Origin: BS750m-G62 sp964577175
Lineage (GTDB): Bacteria > Planctomycetota > Phycisphaerae > FEN-1346
Direction: 5' to 3'
DNA: 31,525 nucleotides
Assembly: GCA_964577175.1 (NCBI GenBank)
Contig: CAZNYC010000035.1
Coordinates: forward strand, 1-31,525
Shown: positions 21,962 through 29,494 of the stretch, piece after piece
How the letters are laid out: every line of letters begins with the position of its first letter
Position numbering within the stretch: the first letter of the stretch is position 1
Notes under the pieces: generated by a model
What the model was told of the DNA's origin: nothing
Seen by the model: the letters and a program-made list of their open reading frames with translations, nothing else
Databases searched by the model: none
Translations under genes and position numbers: made by a program

Positions 21962-23185
21962 ATGGCAGACACGACATCCCTCAACCGCCGCACCTTCCTC
22001 CGCACCGCCGGGGCAGGGGCCTGCGCCCTCTGCGGCGCCCGGGCCCTCGGCCAGGACATCGCGACCGACACCGTGGAAGGCGCGAAGCCCCGCATCGTTA
22101 CCCGCGAGGCCATGTGGTACGAGCGCCTGCCCGATGCGGCCGTCCGCTGCCTCCTCTGCCCGCGCGAGTGCACCGTGGCCGAGGTCGAGCGCGGCTACTG
22201 CGGCGTCCGCGAGAACCAGGGCGGCCAGTACAAGACGCTCGTCTACGGCACCCTGTGCAGCATCAACATGGACCCCATCGAGAAGAAGCCGCTGTACCAT
22301 TACCTGCCGAGTACGCCGGCCCTCAGCGTGGCCACCGCCGGGTGCAACATGGAATGCAAGTTCTGCCAGAACTGGCAGATCAGCCAGTACCGGCCGGAGC
22401 AGGTCCACAGCACGATCGTGCCGCCGGAGAACCTCGTCAACGTCGCCCGCAACCGCCGGGCGCCCACGATGGCGTTCACGTACAGCGAACCGGTCGTCTT
22501 CTACGAGTACATGCACGACGCCGCCGCCGAGGGGCGCAAGCAGGGTGTCGGCAGCGTCATGATCTCGAACGGCTACATCCGCGAGGACCCGCTGCGGGCG
22601 CTCTGCAAGCACCTGACGGGCGTCAAGGTGGACCTCAAGGCGTTCACCGAAACGTTCTACGCCGACCAGTGCGCCGGGCACCTCCAGCCCGTCCTCCACG
22701 CCCTGGAGGTGCTGGCCGACGTCGGCATGCACACCGAGATCGTGGTGCTCCTGATCCCGACGCTGAACGATTCGGCCGCCGAGATTCGCGAGATGGCCAA
22801 GTGGATCCTGGAGCACATGGGCCCGGACGTGCCGCTGCACTTCTCGCGGTTCCATCCCACCTACCGGGTGAAGAACCTGCCGCCCACGCCCGTCGCCACG
22901 CTCGACCGGGCCCGCAAGACCGCTATGGACGCGGGGCTGAACTTCGTCTACGTCGGCAACGTGCCGATGCACGAGGGCGGGCACACGTATTGTCCCGGCT
23001 GCGGCAAGCCGGTCATCCGGCGGGTGCGGTACCATACGGACGCGTCGAACCTCAAGGACGGCAAGTGCGCCTCCTGCGGCCGCGCGATCCCCGGCGTCTG
23101 GAGCCAACAGCAGGCCCTGGCGTTCACGGTGCCGGAAGGGAAGGGGCCGAAGACGGGGCCGGCGGCGGGTGAGGCCAAGGTGTAG
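21962..23185 (+). CDS. AmmeMemoRadiSam radical SAM enzyme with Tat signal
   Basis: A 407-residue radical SAM protein of the AmmeMemoRadiSam type. The radical SAM cluster motif is C128-x3-C132-x2-C135 (GCNMECKFCQNWQIS). Before it lie C63, C66, C70 and C80 (CLLCPREC...GYCGVRENQ), and near the end a zinc-ribbon-like CPGC...CASC (344-372), both usual for this family. The N-terminus LNRRTFLRTAGAGA (7-20) is a twin-arginine signal. That is striking, because radical SAM chemistry needs S-adenosylmethionine and low-potential electrons, which are cytoplasmic. Tat does export folded Fe-S proteins. The substrate is unknown; the Memo and AMMECR1 partners are encoded just upstream. Confidence 0.92.
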   Translation: MADTTSLNRRTFLRTAGAGACALCGARALGQDIATDTVEGAKPRIVTREAMWYERLPDAAVRCLLCPRECTVAEVERGYCGVRENQGGQYKTLVYGTLCSINMDPIEKKPLYHYLPSTPALSVATAGCNMECKFCQNWQISQYRPEQVHSTIVPPENLVNVARNRRAPTMAFTYSEPVVFYEYMHDAAAEGRKQGVGSVMISNGYIREDPLRALCKHLTGVKVDLKAFTETFYADQCAGHLQPVLHALEVLADVGMHTEIVVLLIPTLNDSAAEIREMAKWILEHMGPDVPLHFSRFHPTYRVKNLPPTPVATLDRARKTAMDAGLNFVYVGNVPMHEGGHTYCPGCGKPVIRRVRYHTDASNLKDGKCASCGRAIPGVWSQQQALAFTVPEGKGPKTGPAAGEAKV

Positions 23186-23278
23186 CATGTAGGCCGCGGC
23201 GCGCCGCGGCGTGCAGGCCTACCGTGCCGGTTTCCGCGTCGCCCTCGGCATGTAGGCCGCGGCGCGCCGCGGCGTGCA
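23186..23278. repeat. Two 30-bp direct copies of the GC palindrome
   Basis: The 30 bp at 23186-23215 recur exactly at 23249-23278, 33 bp apart. Each contains the perfect 18-bp palindrome GCCGCGGCGCGCCGCGGC. Two copies only, each self-complementary, belong to the same family as 27166-27191. Confidence 0.8.
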
Positions 23279-23420
23279 GTTGAGCCCCTGCCGGCCGCGG
23301 AGCGGCCGCAGAGGGTAGCCCCGGCCGTCAGGCCGGGGTATCGGGAGGCCCCGCGAACCCCCTGAGCCCCGGACGGGGCGAAAGAACCTTTCGCCGCCGC
23401 GGCGGATGGAAGAAGCCATC

Positions 23421-23512
23421 GCGCGGCGGGTCGGAGCCTGCCCCGAGCGAAGCCGACGGGCACCCGCCGCGCCGGCCGCTCGAAGGGCGGTGGATACGGA
23501 GGCCCACCGCGC
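23421..23512. repeat. Paired palindromes, GCGGYGGGT family, long-loop form (copy A4)
   Basis: GCGCGGCGGGT (23421-23431) pairs with ACCCGCCGCGC (23462-23472) around a 30-base loop. That loop resembles, in reverse complement, the loop of the copy at 12936-12983 (CGGAGCCTG...GGGCAC). A second stem of the GCGGTGG/CCCACCGC type follows at about 23486-23512. Confidence 0.7.
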
Positions 23513-23536
23513 TTCACCCAAAGACGAACGGCAACG

Positions 23537-23610
23537 ACCACGGCGAGACCCCTCGGCGCGCCCCTTCGGGACGGCTCGGGGTGACAGCAGGCCGCGGCGC
23601 GCCGCGGCCT
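23537..23610. repeat. Half D-family element joined to a GC palindrome
   Basis: 23537-23586 matches 21875-21924 at 49 of 50 bases; the left half of the large hairpin is missing. A GC palindrome follows at once (23589-23610). The same D-then-palindrome order is found before hslV (27060-27191). Confidence 0.75.
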
Positions 23611-23733
23611 ACGCCTTCGTTCCCCCTGCCCTCTCCCACCAGGGCAGAGGGATGCTCCCCCGCACTTGCGTGCGGGGCTACCGTCTTTCCGCCCCTGGCG
23701 GGGCTCCCGCACCAGCCACCTGCAAACGGCCGC

Positions 23734-23751
23734 GTGGGTGCAAGCACCCAC
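23734..23751. repeat. Perfect 18-bp palindrome, GTGGGTGC family
   Basis: GTGGGTGCAAGCACCCAC is followed by CCTACGAC. The last bases of the window (31508-31525) begin another copy in the opposite orientation. Confidence 0.7.
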
Positions 23752-23804
23752 CCTACGACTGCCCTCTCCCGCCGGGGAAGAGGGGGTCCGCGGCGCGGCG
23801 CGGC

Positions 23805-26204
23805 CTACGGCTTGCGGCCGGCGCGGGACGAAATGCCGGCCAGGGCCGCGCTCAGGGCCTTCATCGCCACAACCGTCAGGCACGCCCCCGCGAGGCCCAG
23901 GACGGGGACGAGGACGGTGCCCGTCACGAGCGCCCCGGCGCACCCGCCCACGTGGTCGGCGGCGTCGATGGCGCCGGCGGCGCGACCCGTCCGGCTCCCC
24001 TTCTCCCGCAGCGACACGGCCGCCGCCAGCGGAAACACGAGACCGCCCAGCACGCCCGACACGCCCACGAGGGCGAACGTGACGACCTGGACCGGCACGT
24101 CGGCGGACCATCGCCGCAGCAGCCCGACGCCGACGAGCAGCCCCGCCGCGAAGACCGCCACCGCCAGGTCCAGGGCCGCGACGGTCGCAAGGCCCGGCCC
24201 CGTCCGTCCGGCGGCCCGCAGCCGCCCCAGCCGGCGGTTCATCGCGAGGCTCCCCACCACGAGGCCGAACATGAACACGCCGATCACCAGCCCCACCATG
24301 CTGTACACGTAGCCGTAGAGCGTCTGGAAGGTGTAGAGGAGGACGATCTCCAGGGCCATGGCCGCAAAGCCCGTCGTGCCGACGGACCAGAGGACGGCCG
24401 CCCGCCGCAGGCCCCGCGCCTTCTGCACGAGTCCGACCCCGGCCGCGAGGACCGTCCCGGCGGCGACCGCGGCGAGCACCCATTCCAGGCGCAGGTGGAG
24501 GAGGGCCCCGAGGACGTCGGCCCGGTGCTCGGCGGGGGCCTCGGGCCCGGCGTGCGCCGCCTCGCTCTGCGCGAGCCAGTACCGCACGTGGTAGAACGCC
24601 GCCACGGGGCGGGCGTCGGTGTTCACCAGCGCCGGCCGATGGGCCGCCAGGGCCGCACGCACCTGCCGGCGCTTCTCGGCGTCGAGCATCTCCGCCGCGC
24701 CGAGGAACCAGAGCGGATCGAAGTACGGCGACGCCACGCCGCGCGTCTCGTACCGCCGCGCCAGGACGGCCGGGTCGTCCGTCAGGGCGCCCTCGCGCCG
24801 CGCGGCAAAGCAGTACATGGGGCTGCTGAAGGTAAGCATCACGTCCGGGAAGACTTCGCGCAGCGGCTCCAGGATGCTGCCCGCGTACGCGGCGGGGGGC
24901 TCGCTCCAGTACCCGACGGGCGTGCCGAGCGCGAAGACGAGGACGCCGTCGTCGGCCATCGCGGCGGCCGTCTGCTCGAAGAACTCGCGCGTGTACAGGC
25001 GGGCCTCCAGCGTGCTCGCGGGTTCCGGGGCCGCGAGGACGACCAGGTCGTACCGCCGGCCCTCGCGTGCGGCCCGTTTGACGAAGCGGCGGGCGTCGGC
25101 GAAGTGGACGCCCTCGCCGAGGGCCTCGAGGGCGTCGCGGTCCGGCTCGTCCAGGTGCATCCGCATCGCCGCGAGGCGAAGGCCGTCGAGCGTCACGAAG
25201 TCGAGCCGCGCGGGGCCGTACCGGCGGAGTTCCTTCAGGAGGCCGTCGGCCCCGCCGCCGAGGACGAGCATCCGCCGCGGGGCCGGGTGCTGGCACGCGA
25301 TGAGGTGGGCGCGGGCGGCCGCCTCGGCGTGGTCCGGCCACGTGGCGTCGACCATCCCGTTGGTGTACAGGCTGAACTGGTCCTGGAGCCGGCCGATGGC
25401 GACGTTCTGGTACGGCGTGTCGGACGCGTGCACCAGGTCGAGGTGCTGCGCGAAGGTGCGCCACCGCTGCCGGACGGTGGCGCGGTCGAGGCGCTCGGCC
25501 CCGCCCGCCGCCACGACGGCGGCCAGCGCCACCGCCACCGTGACGGGGATGAAGCGCGTCCAGCCGCCGGGCCCCTCGTGGCGGAGCAGGGCGTCCAGGG
25601 CGAGGGCGAGCACCGCCCCGCCCGCCAGGGCCACGGTGACGGCGTCCGCGGGACCCACGCCGTGGGCGCCGACGGCGAGCCGGCGGACCAGGACGAACGA
25701 GAAGAGCGCCCCGCCCACCAGGGAGCCGAGCGACTCGCACAGGTACACCCATCCGACGGCCCGGGCGCGGCCGGTGCCGTCTTCGGTGTCGCGGGCCAGC
25801 AGGACGCTCGCCGACGGGAAGGCCAGGCCGATCCAGAGGCTCACCGGGGCCGTGCCGAGGAGCGTCACGAGGGCCGTCGCGGCCGGGCTCACGTACTCGC
25901 CGGGACCGACGCCGAGGAGCCCGCGGGCCAGGCGGAGGGCCACGACGGTGCCCGTCAGGACGAGCGGCATGGCGAGGCCCGAGACCACCAGTCCCGCCAG
26001 GGCCCGGCCGCGCGTCCGCGCCAGGCGCCCCCCGACGGCGGCACCGACGGCCACGCCCGCCAGCCAGAAGCCGAGGACGAGGCCCCAGGAGAGTTCCGAC
26101 CCGAACACGAGGACCTGGACCTCCCGCAGGAGCGTCGCCTGGGCCGTCACAGCGTAGGCGCCGAGGACGAAGTACGCTACCAGGATGGACCGGCCGCGGT
26201 GCAT
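23805..26204 (-). CDS. Polytopic membrane protein with degenerate spermidine-synthase-like domain
   Basis: A 799-residue protein. Membrane helices fill about residues 5-250 (YFVLGAYAVTAQATLLREVQVLVFGSE at the start is typical of this family) and about 570-790. Between them is a Rossmann methyltransferase-like domain resembling spermidine synthase, with MLVLGGGADGLLKELRRYG near 308 and YDLVVLAAPEPAST near 386. In true spermidine synthases the latter strand ends in a catalytic Asp (D-x-x-D/T-DP); here it is Ala, and the glycine loop is GGGADG. Polyamine synthesis is therefore unlikely. The start at 26204 is chosen from family alignment, without a clear ribosome site. The TAG stop lies inside a GC repeat. 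No partner gene is evident. Confidence 0.8.
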   Translation of the reverse strand: MHRGRSILVAYFVLGAYAVTAQATLLREVQVLVFGSELSWGLVLGFWLAGVAVGAAVGGRLARTRGRALAGLVVSGLAMPLVLTGTVVALRLARGLLGVGPGEYVSPAATALVTLLGTAPVSLWIGLAFPSASVLLARDTEDGTGRARAVGWVYLCESLGSLVGGALFSFVLVRRLAVGAHGVGPADAVTVALAGGAVLALALDALLRHEGPGGWTRFIPVTVAVALAAVVAAGGAERLDRATVRQRWRTFAQHLDLVHASDTPYQNVAIGRLQDQFSLYTNGMVDATWPDHAEAAARAHLIACQHPAPRRMLVLGGGADGLLKELRRYGPARLDFVTLDGLRLAAMRMHLDEPDRDALEALGEGVHFADARRFVKRAAREGRRYDLVVLAAPEPASTLEARLYTREFFEQTAAAMADDGVLVFALGTPVGYWSEPPAAYAGSILEPLREVFPDVMLTFSSPMYCFAARREGALTDDPAVLARRYETRGVASPYFDPLWFLGAAEMLDAEKRRQVRAALAAHRPALVNTDARPVAAFYHVRYWLAQSEAAHAGPEAPAEHRADVLGALLHLRLEWVLAAVAAGTVLAAGVGLVQKARGLRRAAVLWSVGTTGFAAMALEIVLLYTFQTLYGYVYSMVGLVIGVFMFGLVVGSLAMNRRLGRLRAAGRTGPGLATVAALDLAVAVFAAGLLVGVGLLRRWSADVPVQVVTFALVGVSGVLGGLVFPLAAAVSLREKGSRTGRAAGAIDAADHVGGCAGALVTGTVLVPVLGLAGACLTVVAMKALSAALAGISSRAGRKP

Positions 26205-26244
26205 GGACCAATCGTAGAGGGTTGAGTGCGGGTGTGCAAGCGCT

Positions 26245-26326
26245 GCGGCGGGCAGGAAAAGACTGCCGCGCGGTGGACCTCCCGGTGCAACGGGCAGTCT
26301 GCGCGGCAGGCCGGGAGGCCCGCCGC
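26245..26326. repeat. Nested inverted repeat before the second nitroreductase
   Basis: The outer arms are GCGGCGGGC (26245-26253) and GCCCGCCGC (26318-26326). Inside are CCTCCCGG against CCGGGAGG and AGACTGCCGCGC against a GCGCGGCAG/CAGTCTGCGCGG region. It is a structured element between two divergent genes. Confidence 0.6.
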
Positions 26327-26359
26327 ACGGCATGGGTCTGGGTATCCGCCGCTTGACCC

Positions 26360-26388
26360 TTTCATCCGCCGGGGGCAGCGTTTAGAAT
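26360..26388 (+). promoter_or_regulatory. Weak promoter candidate for the second nitroreductase
   Basis: TTTCAT (26360-26365), 17-base spacer, TAGAAT (26383-26388). The -10 is good and the -35 poor. The leader would be about 100 nt and would contain the palindrome at 26411-26434. Confidence 0.35.
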
Positions 26389-26410
26389 CGGAGGCTGGCC
26401 TGCGTTCGTC

Positions 26411-26434
26411 GCGGCGGGTCAGGAGACCCGCCGC
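26411..26434. repeat. Palindrome, GCGGYGGGT family (single, tight loop)
   Basis: GCGGCGGGTC (26411-26420) pairs perfectly with GACCCGCCGC (26425-26434) around AGGA. It would form a very stable hairpin in the leader of the second nitroreductase. Confidence 0.7.
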
Positions 26435-26496
26435 GCGGGAAGAAAAACGGTGCCGCGCGGGAAGCAACGGCGTGGCAACAGCGGAAAGGAACGATA

Positions 26497-26997
26497 ATGG
26501 ACCTCTTCGAGGCGATTGAGAAACGGGCCAGCGTCCGGGCGTACGAGCCGGTGGAGATTCCGGACGGGGACCTGGAGCGGATCGTGGACGCCGGCCGGCG
26601 GGCGCCGTCGGGCGGCAATCGGCAGCCGCTCCAGTTCATCGCGATCACGCGGCGCGAGACGCTCCAGGCCCTGGAACCGATTCAGGAGGCGTTCGCGTCG
26701 GCCGCCGCCGCCGTCGGCATCGTGGCGGACCCGGCCGTCTCGCGATGGTGGCTGGAGGACGCCTCGGCCGCCGCCCAGAACATGCTGCTGGCCATCACGG
26801 CCCTCGGGTACGCGTCGGTGTGGATCGAGGGCACGCTCCTGAAACAGGAGGACCGGGCCAAGGACCTGCTCGGCGTGCCGAAGGAGAAGCGGCTCATCAT
26901 CCTGCTGCCCGTCGGCAAGGCACCCGACGAGGCGACGCAGGCGGAAAAGAAGCCGCTGGGGGATGTGATGTTCCGCGAGCGGTATGGAGCGACATAG
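26497..26997 (+). CDS. Second small nitroreductase-family flavoprotein
   Basis: A 166-residue nitroreductase-fold protein, FMN-dependent by family. KRASVRAYEPVEI and RRAPSGGNRQPLQFIAI are the FMN-binding N-terminal motifs; EDASAAAQNMLLAITALGYASVWIEG is the central helix. AAAGGA precedes the ATG. It resembles the gene at 18198 in length and motifs but differs in most positions, so it is an older paralogue or a separate subfamily. The substrate is unknown. No operon partner; repeat DNA lies on both sides. Confidence 0.88.
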   Translation: MDLFEAIEKRASVRAYEPVEIPDGDLERIVDAGRRAPSGGNRQPLQFIAITRRETLQALEPIQEAFASAAAAVGIVADPAVSRWWLEDASAAAQNMLLAITALGYASVWIEGTLLKQEDRAKDLLGVPKEKRLIILLPVGKAPDEATQAEKKPLGDVMFRERYGAT

Positions 26998-27059
26998 CAT
27001 AGCAATGCCGAATGGCGAATGACGAGAGCCGTGCGCGGCGGGTGCCGCGCAAAAGGAAG

Positions 27060-27164
27060 GCTGTCATTCTGAGGAGCCCGAAGGGCGACGGAGAATCTCG
27101 CCTTGGCCGTGGTGCTTCCGGCAATTCGCACGGCGAGATCCTTCGCTGCGCTCAGGATGACAGC
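27060..27164. repeat. Large hairpin repeat, TGTCATTC family (copy D3)
   Basis: GCTGTCATTCTGAG (27060-27073) pairs with CTCAGGATGACAGC (27151-27164) with one mismatch. Inner arms are GAATCTCGCC and GGCGAGATCC. It sits upstream of hslV and is followed at once by a GC palindrome. Confidence 0.8.
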
Positions 27165-27165
27165 G

Positions 27166-27191
27166 GTAGGCCGCGGCGCGCCGCGGCCTAC
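27166..27191. repeat. Perfect 26-bp GC palindrome
   Basis: It begins GTAGGCCGCGGCG and is its own reverse complement over all 26 bases. It is the complete form of the units at 21-56, 23186-23215, 23249-23278, 23589-23610 and, degenerate, 23788-23808. It ends 17 bp before the hslV ATG. Confidence 0.8.
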
Positions 27192-27208
27192 GGTCAGCGG
27201 AGACGCCA

Positions 27209-27903
27209 ATGACGATTCGCGCGACGACGATCCTGTCCGTCCGCCGCGGGGGCGCGGTGGCCCTCGGCGGCGACGGCCAGGTGACGATGGGCGAGACGAT
27301 CGTCAAGGCCGACGCCACGAAGATCCGCCGCCTCGGCGAGGCGGGCCAGGTCATCTGCGGGTTTGCGGGCGGGGCCGCCGACGCCTTCGCCCTCATGGAA
27401 CGGTTCGAGGCGAAACTGAAGGACTCGACCGGCAACATTCGCCGGGCCGCCGTCGNNNNNNNNNNNNNNNNNNNNNNNNNNNNNNNNNNNNNNNNNNNNN
27501 NNNNNNNNNNNNNNNNNNNNNNNNNNNNNNNNNNNNNNNNNNNNNNNNNNNNNNNCGGTTCGAGGCGAAACTGAAGGACTCGACCGGCAACATTCGCCGG
27601 GCCGCCGTCGAACTCGCCAAGGCCTGGCGCACCGACAAGGTCCTGCGGCGGCTGGAGAGCCTGCTGGTGGTCGTCGACCGCGAGACGAGCCTCATCATCT
27701 CCGGCTCCGGCGACGTTATCGAGCCGGCCGACGGCCTGATCGGCATCGGCTCGGGCGGCACGTACGCCCGCAGCGCGGCGGCGGCGCTCGTGAAGCACAC
27801 GGACCTGGGGGCGGAGGCGGTGGTGCGCGAGGCCCTGGCCATCACCGCCGACCTCTGCATCTACACGAACGACCGCATCAGCGTGGAGGTCCTGGAGGGA
27901 TGA
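27209..27903 (+). CDS. hslV: HslV protease subunit (interrupted by assembly gap)
   Basis: The peptidase of the HslVU complex, a dodecameric N-terminal-threonine protease in the cytosol. As written it is broken by 100 N, with the same 55 bp before (27401-27455) and after (27556-27610). Removing the gap and one copy (155 bp) restores one frame of 540 bp, 179 residues, the normal HslV length. So the gene is almost certainly intact. A five-residue propeptide MTIRA precedes the expected catalytic Thr of TTILSVRR. GDGQVTMGETIVK, FAGGAADAF and AIGSGG-type IGIGSGGTYA are conserved. GGAG precedes the ATG. The stop overlaps the hslU start (ATGA). Confidence 0.93.
27456..27555. other. Assembly gap of 100 N
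   Basis: Exactly 100 N, a standard scaffold filler. The 55 bases on each side are identical, so the two contigs overlap rather than being separated by unknown sequence. Confidence 0.95.
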
Positions 27904-29246
27904 ACGAACTGACGCCCCGCGACATCGTCGGCCACCTGGACCGGTACATCATCGGGCAGCCGGAGGCGAAGCGCGCCATCGCCATCGCCATGCGGAACCG
28001 TTGGCGGCGGCAGCAGGTGCCGGAGGACCTGCGGGAGGAGATCGGCCCGAAGAACATCATCATGATCGGGCCGACGGGCGTCGGCAAGACCGAGATCGCC
28101 CGCCGCATGGCCGCCCTCGTCGGCGCCCCGTTCATCAAGGTCGAGGCCACCAAGTACACCGAGGTCGGGTACGTGGGCCGGGACGTGGAATCGATCGTCC
28201 GCGACCTGACCGAGCTCTCTATCGGCCTGGTCCGCGGCGAGCAGACCGAGGCCGTCCGCCCGGAGGCCGAGGCGGCCGCCGAGGAGCGGCTGCTGGACCT
28301 GCTCCTGCCCGCGCCCGCCGGGGCGGCCGCCGTGGACGAGGCCGAGGCCGAGGCCCGCGAGGCCCACCACGAGGCCAGCCGCGAGAAACTCCGAAAAAAA
28401 CTCCGGGCCGGCCTTTTCGAGGACCGCACCGTCGAGGTCGAGGTGGAGGAAAAGGTGGACCTGGGGCGCATCGGCGGCCCGCAGCAGGAGGAGATGATCG
28501 GCCTGCAGACGATGTTCGAGCGGTTCTTCCCGCCGCGGCGCAAGCCCCGCCGCGTCACGGTCCGCGAGGCCCGCGAGATCCTTATCCCCCAGGAGGCCGA
28601 GCGGCTCATCGACCAGGCCCAGGTCACCAGCGCCGCCCTCGGCCGCGTCCAGAACCTCGGCGTGGTGTTCATCGACGAACTCGACAAGGTGACCGGCACG
28701 GAGGCGAAGTCCGGCCCGGACGTCAGCCGGCAGGGCGTCCAGCGCGACCTGCTGCCCATCGTCGAGGGCTGCACCGTGGGCACGCGGTACGGCCTGGTGC
28801 ACACCGACCATATCCTGTTCATCGGGGCGGGGGCGTTTACGCAGGCCCGGCCGTCGGACCTGATGCCCGAGTTCCAGGGGCGATTTCCGATCCGGGTGGA
28901 ACTCGCGGACCTGACGGCCGAGGAGTTCGTCCGCATCCTGACCGAGCCGGCCGGGGCACTCGTGAAGCAGCACGCGTCGCTGCTGGCGACCGACGGCGTG
29001 ACGGTGGAGTTCGCCGAGGACGGCATCCGCGAGATCGCCGAGATCGCCTACCGCGTGAACCAGCGGACGCAAAACATCGGCGCGCGGCGCCTGTACACGG
29101 TCATGGAGAAACTGCTGGAGGAGGTGAGTTTCGAGGCGCCCGACCTCCCGCCGGACGACCGCACCGTGCGGGTCGACGCCGCCTACGTCCGCGAGAAACT
29201 CAAGGACGTCCTCGAAGATGAGGATATGGCGAAGTACATCCTGTGA
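27900..29246 (+). CDS. hslU: HslU ATPase (unfoldase of HslVU)
   Basis: A 448-residue AAA+ ATPase that unfolds substrates and feeds them to HslV. Walker A is GPTGVGKT (57-64), the pore motif GYVGRD (90-95), Walker B VVFIDELDK (255-263), with an Ala/Glu-rich I domain (about 110-240) and a sensor region GARRLYTVMEKLLEE. The C-terminus ends KYIL; in HslU the last residues insert between HslV subunits and activate it. The ATG overlaps the hslV TGA by four bases and follows GGAGGG, so the two are translationally coupled. Length and motifs are complete. Confidence 0.96.
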   Translation: MNELTPRDIVGHLDRYIIGQPEAKRAIAIAMRNRWRRQQVPEDLREEIGPKNIIMIGPTGVGKTEIARRMAALVGAPFIKVEATKYTEVGYVGRDVESIVRDLTELSIGLVRGEQTEAVRPEAEAAAEERLLDLLLPAPAGAAAVDEAEAEAREAHHEASREKLRKKLRAGLFEDRTVEVEVEEKVDLGRIGGPQQEEMIGLQTMFERFFPPRRKPRRVTVREAREILIPQEAERLIDQAQVTSAALGRVQNLGVVFIDELDKVTGTEAKSGPDVSRQGVQRDLLPIVEGCTVGTRYGLVHTDHILFIGAGAFTQARPSDLMPEFQGRFPIRVELADLTAEEFVRILTEPAGALVKQHASLLATDGVTVEFAEDGIREIAEIAYRVNQRTQNIGARRLYTVMEKLLEEVSFEAPDLPPDDRTVRVDAAYVREKLKDVLEDEDMAKYIL

Positions 29247-29249
29247 CGG

Positions 29250-29302
29250 CAATGACGAATGACGAAGGCCGAATGGCGAGGGAATGACGACGGCCAATGA
29301 CC
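29250..29302. repeat. Short AATGAC-type repeats after hslU
   Basis: Imperfect copies of AATGACGAATG / CGAATGGCGA lie in tandem after the hslU stop. The same words occur at 27003-27025 after the second nitroreductase and, as AAATGACAAATGAC, at 2502-2515. Confidence 0.45.
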
Positions 29303-29388
29303 AAAGAGGCCTTCGGCCTGGAGGAAGGGCGCGGGTGGCTGCGCAGAGAGGGGAAGGCCCGGCGGCTGGCACTACAACGCTGACTCGT

Positions 29389-29466
29389 GCGCGGCGGGTC
29401 TCCGTAGGCGCCGCGCAGCCCTGGGAGAGGCGTTTCGATCGCGGTGGGTACCGAGACCCACCCCGC
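29389..29466. repeat. Paired palindromes, GCGGYGGGT family (copy A3)
   Basis: Stem 1 is GCGCGGCG (29389-29396) with CGCCGCGC (29409-29416). Stem 2 is GCGGTGGGT (29441-29449) with ACCCACC-CCGC (29456-29466), one mismatch. Order and spacing repeat those at 3601 and 20605. It lies in the convergent gap after hslU. Confidence 0.7.
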
Positions 29467-29494
29467 AAAAGGCCGAGTTAGCGTTGTTGTCGTA

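Larger units (their letters stand above)
23186..23804. other. 619-bp gene-free island of mixed palindromes
   Basis: This convergent gap lies between the radical SAM gene and the membrane protein gene. It contains two 30-bp direct repeats (23186, 23249), hairpins CCCCGGCC-GTCA-GGCCGGGG (23319-23338) and CCCCGCAC-TTGC-GTGCGGGG (23658-23677), and a GCGGYGGGT pair (23421-23512). It also has a half D-family element running into a GC palindrome (23537-23610) and a GTGGGTGC palindrome (23734-23751). No coding signal was seen. Confidence 0.8.

Noticed and set aside
23186..23278. Short CRISPR array
   Set aside because: Only two repeats, each a GC palindrome seen elsewhere singly, with one 33-bp spacer and no cas genes.
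23406..26225. Plus-strand open frame of 939 codons opposite the membrane protein gene
   Set aside because: The product is rich in Arg, Pro, His and Gln with no domain, and it begins in repeat DNA. The minus strand encodes clear membrane helices and a Rossmann fold.
26353..26388. TTGACC at 26353 as -35 for the TAGAAT at 26383
   Set aside because: The spacing is 24 bases, too long for a sigma-70 promoter; TTTCAT at 17 bases is listed instead, with low confidence.
27401..27610. True tandem duplication inside hslV
   Set aside because: The two copies are exact, are separated by exactly 100 N, and removing one restores the normal HslV frame and length. A real duplication would break the frame.
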